From Marinicellulosiphila megalodicopiae (GTDB lineage: Bacteria; Pseudomonadota; Gammaproteobacteria; Pseudomonadales; Natronospirillaceae), in NCBI RefSeq assembly GCF_045862395.1, contig NZ_AP023087.1:4526001-4590000 (forward strand): a stretch of DNA of 64,000 nt, read 5' to 3'. Below the pieces are notes generated by a model, which was given only the letters and a program-made list of their open reading frames with translations, ran no database searches and was not told the DNA's origin. The position numbers were made by a program, and so were the translations under genes. Of this stretch, positions 1-7,569 are shown piece after piece. The first letter of the stretch is position 1; every line of letters starts with the position of its first letter.

Positions 1-435
1 AAACTAAAAACTGTATGTTATGGATTTATTCGCAAAAAGGTAATTTACGATCATTACGCAAATGGTGCGCCTGCCAATTGGAGTGATAATTTTATAAGCG
101 CTTACGCAACGATGCATCCTTGGGAAGATTGGGCGGAAACCTGGGCGCATTATTTACATATGTTAGACACCTTAGAAACTGCTGCCGCTTATGATTTAGC
201 AGTCAAATCGCCTTCTACAAAAGGTAAAAATCGACGTACAAAATCCTCCATGCGCAACAAAGATGATTTCGATAAATTATTTGAAATGTGGTATTCACTT
301 ACTTTTGTTTTAAATGGATTAAGCCGAAGCATGGGCATGCCAGATACATATCCGTTTGTGATCTCCCATTCAGTTAAAGAAAAATTAAGATTGGTACACG
401 ATATTATTAATGATATGGCAGTAGGTGAATTGTAA
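1..435 (+). CDS. Putative zinc-binding metallopeptidase, C-terminal part (5' end outside window)
   Basis: The frame is open from the first base of the window and ends at TAA 433-435, so the gene begins upstream. The visible 144 residues contain YANGAPANW followed by HPWEDWAETWAHY and LHMLDTLETA. This is the pattern I associate with the C-terminal half of the Peptidase_Mx-like family of putative zinc metallopeptidases. The catalytic HExxH region of that family would lie upstream and cannot be seen. The first 15 or so codons match the family less well than the rest, so a disruption near the window edge cannot be excluded. No signal peptide can be judged. The function is inferred from family resemblance only. 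Confidence 0.6.
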   Translation, partial: KLKTVCYGFIRKKVIYDHYANGAPANWSDNFISAYATMHPWEDWAETWAHYLHMLDTLETAAAYDLAVKSPSTKGKNRRTKSSMRNKDDFDKLFEMWYSLTFVLNGLSRSMGMPDTYPFVISHSVKEKLRLVHDIINDMAVGEL

Positions 436-719
436 GAAGAATAAACACTGTTACATAATTTTTTAGGGAAGGTTAGGGTTAATACCCCTTCTCTAAAAAT
501 AAAGAAAAATCCGGTGTCTGTTTTGACTTGCTTTGTCTGTAGTTTTTTGAATGATTTTGATAGTTTTTTTCGAATGAATCCGAAACCTACAAAACAACCA
601 ACCTCAAGGGACAAACATCAAGGGGCACGCACTTTTAAAGATCTATGCGGTTACTTAAAACCGCTTCCTTATTTTAATGACACTCAAAATCAGTCCTTTT
701 GTTTCAAAAATGAAATACT

Positions 720-1643
720 CTAATCAGTCGTTTTTTGCATTTTACTATTTAACATTTTAAGCCCAACGGCAAAGCCTAATGCCAATAACCCTGCCATCAA
801 TACAGCATCTGGGGAGGCACCTAATCGTTCGAACCATTGTGTGTAAAAATGAATCCCACCAAATACGGCAACGGTATTTAACACCCATCTTCGATTATTC
901 TTCCATGCCCATATCGCCGTTGCGATTATGGCTAACGCCCAAAGCACTGCAAACACTGAATCGTCCATGATCACTACCCTATCTTCATTTCGCTCACCCC
1001 ATAACGATCCTACCCAAAAACCAAAGTTAACTAGAAAGACACTGGTTCTTGATGTTGCAATGGCTACACGCTCGTATTCTGCGGGTAGTTTTTTGGATAA
1101 TTGATACAGGCCAAACGCCAACGCACTAAAAATTACGACGGTTAAAAGGGGTTCTTGAATCACCAAAAAATAACTGGCATGAAAATACCCTGTTTTTGCA
1201 CCAATACAGGCTGACAGGGTTAACGTGGCAAGTACTGCTAAAAGTGAGCTTTTAGCAAACACGGCGATCAGTGCAAACAGTAAAGTTACAGCCAAAATAG
1301 AATATAAATGTCCCTCAAATACTCCCATTATGCCCGCGCCCGACATTAAAGCGCCAACTAACAAACATATATTCGCCAACACTAACCATTCAGTTGTTTG
1401 ACTTCTTAGCACGACTAAACCTGCAATCAGAATCAATAAACCAATGATGATTGCCGTTGCGGGTGTCGGAATTAAAGCCAGTGCTGCTCCACTGACAGCA
1501 ATAACACCAAACCCAATTAAAAGGTTAAACGCCAAAGAGCCTGTGGATTTTGCGGCTAAGGATTTAAATCTTTCGTACTCAGCTTGAGTGATTTCATTTT
1601 CGCTGAGTAATTGATCAATATCGAGTGTGACTTTCATATTCAT
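720..1643 (-). CDS. DUF2157-like multi-pass membrane protein
   Basis: A 307-residue protein begins with a short polar segment (residues 1-30, LLSENEITQAEYERF). About ten hydrophobic helices follow, including stretches near residues 38-58, 62-80, 85-105, 110-130, 160-180 and 270-290. A cytosolic helix followed by many TM segments is the layout of DUF2157 predicted membrane proteins, whose function is not known. Upstream on the same strand are 267 bases without a gene, so it probably has its own promoter. The convergent neighbour is the partial peptidase. I see no catalytic motif. Family placement is by overall layout and the N-terminal helix, not by a diagnostic motif. Confidence 0.7.
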   Translation of the reverse strand: MNMKVTLDIDQLLSENEITQAEYERFKSLAAKSTGSLAFNLLIGFGVIAVSGAALALIPTPATAIIIGLLILIAGLVVLRSQTTEWLVLANICLLVGALMSGAGIMGVFEGHLYSILAVTLLFALIAVFAKSSLLAVLATLTLSACIGAKTGYFHASYFLVIQEPLLTVVIFSALAFGLYQLSKKLPAEYERVAIATSRTSVFLVNFGFWVGSLWGERNEDRVVIMDDSVFAVLWALAIIATAIWAWKNNRRWVLNTVAVFGGIHFYTQWFERLGASPDAVLMAGLLALGFAVGLKMLNSKMQKTTD

Positions 1644-1910
1644 TCCTATTCATATAATTGATTAATACCAAATATTAAAAACCGTTAGGCTGTTTTTGCA
1701 CTAATCGATCCTTTTTAACTTTATATTTTTGCCGTGTATTTTTATAGCCAACAAACAATAGCAAAAAGCATTGAAGATATCTGTTTGCCTAAGGCGGTTT
1801 TTCGTAATTCATGATCGTTTTCTATTTATCACTTATAAGTCACAACCCTTATGGCAAATACCTATATCGCCATTTTTAACGTTTTATTTGCTGCTCAAAT
1901 CCTGTAAAAA

Positions 1911-2849
1911 TTATTGATCAATTAATTCAAGATAAGCATCAACTTGATCTTCGCCTAAATATTCATTTGCGATTCTTATATAAGGAAATCTTTGATTGTC
2001 ACCAATAAATTTTAATACTGAATGTTTATTTTCAGGTATCTCATTGATATTTGAAAGTAAAAATTCCAAAATGGATTTGGTAGTTTCTTTATTCTGTTTT
2101 GTTTCCAAAAGCGAATTAACCCACTGGTTCGATTCTAAATTTACTTCAAGCTGATCCAAAAAATGATTACGTTGATTGGTTGTCGAGCTTGACCAAGCTG
2201 CTTTAACGTCTTCTAATAATGCCACTTCTTTAATTTGATTACTGAACCCATTATCAACAAATTCATTCAATTCAATAATATATGGATGCTCAATAAATTT
2301 GCCTGAAAATTTATTTTCGAAATATTTTTTCCTTTGTATTAATGCTTCTGCCATTCTTTTTTGTTGTTGCTTTTGAATCGATTTTTTTCGATATAATTTA
2401 AAAAAGACGGAGTTTATTTTAGCTTTAAATCCCGAACCAAAATATTCATTGCCTCGTAGCATGTCATCTGTGAATTCGGTTTTTTCGAAATATTGAAAAA
2501 TTGGCGTAAATAAAATATCAATCTGATCACTGTCGTAATTATCAAGATACGATTCTAAATAGTTCAAATACAATATCACTATTTTAATATTGTCCATATG
2601 CTCATAAATTTTATGATGATTATTAAAAAATTGTTCCGCATGTTGTGGGTCGCTATAAGTTAACAACCCTTTCATTAATACGGCATTATCGCCATCCTTC
2701 GATTTTAAAAAGTCATCGAAAAATGGATCTTTTTTGGCTGTGTTTTTATTCTCCTTAAATTGTTGAAGAATTTCATTTTCTATTTCACTAGCCGCTAAAC
2801 TTACATTACTTAAACTTATTGCTAGAAAAGTAATTATTAAATATTTCAT
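1911..2849 (-). CDS. Unknown exported protein, mostly helical
   Basis: The product of 312 residues starts with a clear signal peptide (MKYLIITFLAISLSNVSLA, cleavage probably before ASEIE). The mature part is rich in Asn, Lys, Glu and aromatic residues and looks all-helical. It has charged repeats such as KKSIQKQQQKRMAEALIQRK around residues 150-170. No catalytic motif or known domain is recognisable. It sits alone between the DUF2157-like gene and fusA, with 120 bases and the fusA terminator upstream. A periplasmic location is inferred from the signal peptide. I do not recognise the family. Confidence 0.65.
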   Translation of the reverse strand: MKYLIITFLAISLSNVSLAASEIENEILQQFKENKNTAKKDPFFDDFLKSKDGDNAVLMKGLLTYSDPQHAEQFFNNHHKIYEHMDNIKIVILYLNYLESYLDNYDSDQIDILFTPIFQYFEKTEFTDDMLRGNEYFGSGFKAKINSVFFKLYRKKSIQKQQQKRMAEALIQRKKYFENKFSGKFIEHPYIIELNEFVDNGFSNQIKEVALLEDVKAAWSSSTTNQRNHFLDQLEVNLESNQWVNSLLETKQNKETTKSILEFLLSNINEIPENKHSVLKFIGDNQRFPYIRIANEYLGEDQVDAYLELIDQ

Positions 2850-2912
2850 TTTGATCCTAATTCTTTATATGGTTACTGTGAGTTATTTAAGGACAAATCG
2901 TTAATACTGATA

Positions 2913-2951
2913 CAAAAAAGCCCCGATCATTCACATGACCGAGGCTTTTTA
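2913..2951 (-). terminator. Intrinsic terminator of fusA
   Basis: On the minus strand a GC-rich stem (AAAAAGCCTCGGTC pairing with GATCGGGGCTTTTTT, two G-U pairs) with a 6-7 nt loop ends in a run of six T. It lies 20 bases after the fusA stop codon, in the correct orientation to end that transcript. Confidence 0.85.
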
Positions 2952-2970
2952 AGCATTCAATTAAGAAAAA

Positions 2971-5067
2971 TTACTTTTTCTTTTTCGCTGCTTGTCTTGC
3001 TTTTTCATCAATGATTACTTGTTCAGCAACATTGTTTGGACAAGGCATGTAGTGAGAGAATTCCATAGAGAATTGACCACGACCCGATGTCATTGTACGT
3101 AATGATCCGATATAACCAAACATTTCTGATAAAGGAACGTCTGCTTTAATACGAACACCAGTAACACCGGCTTCTTGGCTTTTCATCATGCCACGACGAC
3201 GGTTTAAATCACCAATTACATCACCAACGTGATCATCAGGAGTAAATACATCAACACTCATGATTGGCTCGATTAATTGTGCGCCTGCTTTAGGGATAGA
3301 CTGACGGAACGCGCCTTTAGCAGCGATTTCGAAAGCAACAGCAGATGAATCGACAGCATGGAAACCACCATCGTATAATTCAACTTCAACATCCAATACA
3401 GGGAAGCCAGCTAATGTACCGGTGTCCATCATAGATTTGAAACCCTTCTCAACAGCTGGGAAGAATTCTTTAGGAACGTTACCGCCAACAACTGATGAAG
3501 AGAAAACGAAACCAGAACCAGGAGCACCCGGTTTGATGCGGTAATCAATTTTACCGAACTGTCCAGAACCACCTGATTGTTTCTTATGTGTGTAAGAATC
3601 ATCAATTTCTTGAGTGATGGTTTCACGGTAAGCAACCTGCGGCTCGCCTACGACTAAATCAACACCGTATGTACGACGTAAAATATCAACTTTAACGTCT
3701 AAGTGTAATTCACCCATACCTTTAAGAATCGTTTCACCTGAATCTTCGTCAGTTTCAACGTAGAAAGATGGATCTTCTGCAACCATTTTACCGATAGCGA
3801 TACCCATTTTCTCAGAACCGCCTTTATCTTTAGGGGTTACAGAGATTGAGATTACTGGATCTGGGAAGATCATTGGCTCTAATGTACAAGGGTGTTTTGG
3901 ATCACATAATGTATGACCCGTTTGTACGTTTTTCATACCAACGATTGCAATGATATCACCGGCTTGTGCGCGGTCAATTTCGTTACGATCGTTTGCGTGC
4001 ATTTCAACCATACGGCCGATACGCTCTGTTTTACCAGTGAAGCTGTTTAAGATTGTGTCGCCTTTGTTTAATACGCCTGAGTAAATACGTACGAAAGTAA
4101 GGGCACCAAAACGGTCATCCATAATTTTGAATGCTAACGCTTTTAAAGGCTCATCAGTTGAAACTAATGCAACTTCACCTGTTGCTTCACCTGTATCAGG
4201 ATCTGTTAATTCTTGTGGATCAACTTCAGTTGGGTTTGGTAAGTAATCAACAACCGCGTCCAATACGTTTTGAACACCTTTGTTTTTAAACGCAGAACCA
4301 CAGAAAGTTGGGAAGAAGTCCATTGTACGTGTCCCTTTACGGATACAACGTTTGATGTCTTCAATTGAAGGCTCATTGCCTTCTAAGTAAGCTTCCATTA
4401 AGTCATCGTCTTGCTCAACAGCTGTTTCGATTAACTTTTCACGGTACTCTTCAACTTTGTCTACCATGTCAGCCGGAACGTCAGTGATTTCGAAGTTCTC
4501 AGGTAATCCTGTTTCATCCCAAACGTAAGCTTTACGAGTTAATAGATCGACCACACCAACGAAATCTTCTTCGATGCCGATTGGTAAAACCATAACTAGT
4601 GGGTTAGCTGCTAATACTTTTTCTACTTGATCAACAACACGGTAGAAATCAGCGCCCATACGGTCTAATTTGTTAATGAAGATAACACGAGCAACTTCTG
4701 AGTCATTCGCATAACGCCAGTTAGTTTCTGATTGCGGCTCAACACCACCCGATCCACAGAAAACACCTACGCCGCCATCTAATACTTTAAGTGAACGATA
4801 AACTTCAACCGTGAAGTCAACGTGACCTGGAGTATCGATGATGTTCATACGATGGTCTTTCCAGTAACAAGTAGTCGCAGCAGACTGAATCGTTATACCG
4901 CGCTCTTGCTCTTGTTCCATGAAATCGGTAGTTGCCGCGCCGTCATGTACTTCACCTGACTTGTGGATTTTACCAGTAAGCTTAAGAATACGCTCAGTAG
5001 TCGTGGTTTTACCCGCATCAACGTGCGCGAAAATACCGATGTTTCTGTATAACGAAAGATCTGCCAT
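2971..5067 (-). CDS. fusA: Translation elongation factor G, second-type paralogue
   Basis: EF-G is the GTPase that moves tRNAs and mRNA through the ribosome after peptide bond formation. The 698-residue length is normal. Visible G motifs are AHVDAGKTTTT (P-loop), RGITI (switch I), DTPGHVDF and NKLD. Domain IV/V features (GQFGKI, GGNVPKEF, LNRRRGM, MEFSHY) are intact. The start MADLSLYRNIGIFAHVDAG and the sequence CYWKDHRMNIIDTPGH resemble the second EF-G of Vibrio and Shewanella (often named fusA2 or fusB), not the str-operon copy. The gene stands alone, away from rpsL, rpsG and tuf, which agrees with this. It is followed by a strong terminator. Whether the genome has another fusA cannot be seen here. 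Confidence 0.95.
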   Translation of the reverse strand: MADLSLYRNIGIFAHVDAGKTTTTERILKLTGKIHKSGEVHDGAATTDFMEQEQERGITIQSAATTCYWKDHRMNIIDTPGHVDFTVEVYRSLKVLDGGVGVFCGSGGVEPQSETNWRYANDSEVARVIFINKLDRMGADFYRVVDQVEKVLAANPLVMVLPIGIEEDFVGVVDLLTRKAYVWDETGLPENFEITDVPADMVDKVEEYREKLIETAVEQDDDLMEAYLEGNEPSIEDIKRCIRKGTRTMDFFPTFCGSAFKNKGVQNVLDAVVDYLPNPTEVDPQELTDPDTGEATGEVALVSTDEPLKALAFKIMDDRFGALTFVRIYSGVLNKGDTILNSFTGKTERIGRMVEMHANDRNEIDRAQAGDIIAIVGMKNVQTGHTLCDPKHPCTLEPMIFPDPVISISVTPKDKGGSEKMGIAIGKMVAEDPSFYVETDEDSGETILKGMGELHLDVKVDILRRTYGVDLVVGEPQVAYRETITQEIDDSYTHKKQSGGSGQFGKIDYRIKPGAPGSGFVFSSSVVGGNVPKEFFPAVEKGFKSMMDTGTLAGFPVLDVEVELYDGGFHAVDSSAVAFEIAAKGAFRQSIPKAGAQLIEPIMSVDVFTPDDHVGDVIGDLNRRRGMMKSQEAGVTGVRIKADVPLSEMFGYIGSLRTMTSGRGQFSMEFSHYMPCPNNVAEQVIIDEKARQAAKKKK

Positions 5068-5477
5068 GTTTATTTACTCAATTTAAGGGTTGTAAAAATT
5101 GGCGCGTAGTATACAAGATTTTTCCACGGGTGCTTATAAAAACTTTTAAATTGACGTAATTAATTGTTGCTTTATATGCTTTTTGGCGATTTAGGCTGAA
5201 ATTTCTAATTTTTTAAGTCCGATTCTCAAGACTTTAAGTTTTTTATGTCACCACTTGCCCGAGTGATTTTGATTGTCTAATCTAAAAGTTGTTTTAAATC
5301 ATTCATCTAAAAACGCTTTTCATCGAAAAGCTCCACTTAAAACCCATGAAAATTCATTGTATTTCGCGTTTTTTTATAATGAGAACCAATTCAAATATAG
5401 GTTTCAAAAGGATTTTAGTGCAACCGACTGAGTTTGCTTTTATGATTAACAAAATTCACCAAACAAGAGAGACTGTC
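5068..5477. other. 410-bp divergent intergenic region between fusA and glgX
   Basis: AT-rich DNA with the probable fusA promoter at its left side. A short hairpin (GCTTTTC-ATC-GAAAAGC, 5315-5331) lies in the presumed glgX leader. The glgX frame is open in the last 132 bases (from ATG 5346), but this part is not homologous in appearance to GlgX and is treated as leader. No other gene or repeat seen. Confidence 0.5.
5108..5113 (-). promoter_or_regulatory. fusA: Possible -10 box of the fusA promoter
   Basis: The minus strand reads TTGTATACT here, a good -10 hexamer (TATACT) about 40 bases before the fusA start codon. No clean -35 box lies 17 nt upstream, so the call rests on the -10 match and position only. 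Confidence 0.3.
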
Positions 5478-7526
5478 ATGCCACAAGCACTAGCCCAAAC
5501 ACCTGATGTTGAATTTTTAGGTGTGGTAAAAGTTGAGCAGGGTTTTCAATTTACTGTCTTAGCGCCACAAGCCGACTCTGTTTTTTTATGTTTGTTCGAA
5601 AAAAATCATCAAGAGCTCGCCGATTTTAAAATGGAAAAAATGCCAATGGGGCGTTGGTCGATTGTGATTGAAGGCATTGATTATGGCCAATATTATGGTT
5701 ACCGCACCAATGGCGAATACAATCCAGAGGTTGGTAAATATTTTAACACCAATTATTTATTGATTGACCCAAGAGCCCAAGCGCTTTCAAATCCTTTAAT
5801 CACGCATCAACGTCAACTGGGTGAAGCCACCCCCATTGATCGCGATAACCAATCTTTAATTCCTAAATCCGTTGTTGTAGACCAATCATTTGACTGGCAA
5901 GGCGTGACCGCTCCAAATCATGCGTGGGACGAAACCATTTTATACGAAGTGCATGTTAAAGGTTTTAGCTATTTACGCAGTGACTTGCCAATCAGTCATC
6001 GCGGCAAATATTTAGCGTTTACACACCAGCCTTTAATTGATCATTTAGTTGAGTTAGGCATCACTGCTGTGCAATTGCTACCTTGTTTTGCAAGTGCAAC
6101 CGAACAGCGCTTGGATGGATTGGGACTGCGTAATTATTGGGGGTACAACCCAATTAACTTTTTTGCTCCAGAGCCACGTTTTGCCACTGAAGATGCAAAC
6201 CTAGAATTTAAACAAATGGTTCAATCACTGCACAAAAACAACATCGAAGTGATTATGGATGTGGTATACAACCACTCTGCTGAATCTTCTAAGCATGGTT
6301 CGGTTTTGAGCCACAAAGGCTTAGACGGCCCGCTTGCTTATTACCTAGATCAAGATTTCACAGGTTGCGGAAACAGTTTCAATTTAACAAATTTCACAAC
6401 CTTGCAACTGGTTTTAGACTCCATGCGTCACTGGGTAACGACTTTTCATGTTGATGGCTTCCGCTTTGACTTGGCAGCAACCCTTGGCCGTGAAAATGCG
6501 ACTTTTAATCATTACTCAGCGTTTTTTAAATGCGTTGAACAAGATCCAATTTTAAGCAAAATCAAACTTATAGCAGAGCCTTGGGACATAGGGTATGGCG
6601 GCTATCAAGTAGGTAACTTCCCTGCTATTTGGTACGAATGTAACGATAAGTTTCGCGATCAAATGCGACATTTTTGGCATCCACAAGAACATTGTAATTT
6701 AGCAGAATTTGCTCTTCGACTTATGGGCAGTACCGATTGTTTAGCTAAGCAATCACCAAAGTACAGCCAGTCTATAAACTATATTTGTTACCATGACGGA
6801 TTTTGCCTTGAGGATTTTGTTAGTTACAACGACAAACATAATCATATTAATGGCGAAGAAAACCGCGACGGACATGGGCACAATATAAGTTATAACCATG
6901 GCGCAGAAGGCAAAGCGATGAGCCACGAAATGTTTTTAGCCCGCCAAAAACATAAACGCAATTTAATGGCGACCTTATTATTATCTCAAGGGGTTGTGCA
7001 TCTTTTAGGGGGCGATGAAATTGGACGCACTCAAAATGGTAACAACAACGCTTACTGTCAAGACAATCACATCAACTGGTTTAACTGGGATCTAGATGAA
7101 AGCCGAGAACAGTTTTTATCATTTATGCAGTCCACTATTAAATTAAGACAGTCCAGCGAACTATTACGCAAGATTGATTTAACCAATCAAAATGATGTCA
7201 GCCACTGGTATCGTTTTGACGGTTATGCCATGACAACCGAAAATTGGGAGTCAAAAAAACAGACATGTTTGCAATTATTACTTTCCAATAAAATCGAAAA
7301 TCCTGTCATAAATTTACACCTATCTGAGCAATATTTTTTGATTTTAATCAATGCAAGTCAAACTGACAAAGAAGCAACATTGCCTTGTACTCCGCAGGCT
7401 GGCTGGGAAGTATGCCTTGATACTAATTTTGATAAAGTCGAACCAAAAGAGGTCACAGGTGAAATTATGGTGACCGAACATTCATTAATTGTATTAAAAC
7501 GTAAACAGCCCTTGCAGAGCTTGTAA
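5478..7526 (+). CDS. glgX: Glycogen debranching enzyme (isoamylase type, GH13)
   Basis: GlgX hydrolyses alpha-1,6 branch points of phosphorylase-trimmed glycogen in the cytoplasm. An N-terminal CBM48-like domain (about residues 15-120) is followed by the GH13 barrel with all signature regions: MDVVYNHS, GFRFDLAATLG (nucleophile Asp), IAEPWDIGYGGY (acid Glu) and CYHDGF (transition-state Asp). GGDEIGRTQNGNNNAYCQD is typical for GlgX. I chose ATG 5478 (MPQALAQ, 682 residues), which has AAGAGA about 8 nt upstream. An earlier in-frame ATG at 5346 would add 44 residues that do not look like the family. No other glg gene is nearby, which is unusual. C-terminal residues 590-682 look like the usual beta-sandwich. 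Confidence 0.9.
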   Translation: MPQALAQTPDVEFLGVVKVEQGFQFTVLAPQADSVFLCLFEKNHQELADFKMEKMPMGRWSIVIEGIDYGQYYGYRTNGEYNPEVGKYFNTNYLLIDPRAQALSNPLITHQRQLGEATPIDRDNQSLIPKSVVVDQSFDWQGVTAPNHAWDETILYEVHVKGFSYLRSDLPISHRGKYLAFTHQPLIDHLVELGITAVQLLPCFASATEQRLDGLGLRNYWGYNPINFFAPEPRFATEDANLEFKQMVQSLHKNNIEVIMDVVYNHSAESSKHGSVLSHKGLDGPLAYYLDQDFTGCGNSFNLTNFTTLQLVLDSMRHWVTTFHVDGFRFDLAATLGRENATFNHYSAFFKCVEQDPILSKIKLIAEPWDIGYGGYQVGNFPAIWYECNDKFRDQMRHFWHPQEHCNLAEFALRLMGSTDCLAKQSPKYSQSINYICYHDGFCLEDFVSYNDKHNHINGEENRDGHGHNISYNHGAEGKAMSHEMFLARQKHKRNLMATLLLSQGVVHLLGGDEIGRTQNGNNNAYCQDNHINWFNWDLDESREQFLSFMQSTIKLRQSSELLRKIDLTNQNDVSHWYRFDGYAMTTENWESKKQTCLQLLLSNKIENPVINLHLSEQYFLILINASQTDKEATLPCTPQAGWEVCLDTNFDKVEPKEVTGEIMVTEHSLIVLKRKQPLQSL

Positions 7527-7532
7527 ACTGAC

Positions 7533-7569
7533 TATACTGCTTAAAGTAATCTTTAATTTAAGCAGTATA
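7533..7569 (+). promoter_or_regulatory. Perfect 13-bp inverted repeat ending on a start codon
   Basis: TATACTGCTTAAA (7533-7545) pairs perfectly with TTTAAGCAGTATA (7557-7569) across an 11-nt loop. The right arm takes the place of the ribosome binding site of the next gene and includes the A of its ATG (7569). There is no T tract, so it is not a classic terminator. In glgX read-through RNA the hairpin would hide the translation start. Confidence 0.6.

Noticed and set aside
189..614. 141-codon minus-strand frame over the first gene
   Set aside because: It lies antisense to the peptidase reading frame, which has family motifs. The part outside it is intergenic, with no protein-like features.
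514..723. 69-codon plus-strand frame in the first intergenic region
   Set aside because: No ribosome binding site, no family resemblance, and it overlaps the shared intergenic segment at 542-580.
5441..5460. Shared MINKIH start of the glgX leader frame and the GGDEF-EAL protein
   Set aside because: Only six residues agree and the glgX copy lies in what is probably untranslated leader; most likely chance.
7533..7569. Intrinsic terminator of glgX
   Set aside because: There is no T tract after the stem; the start codon of the next gene follows immediately.
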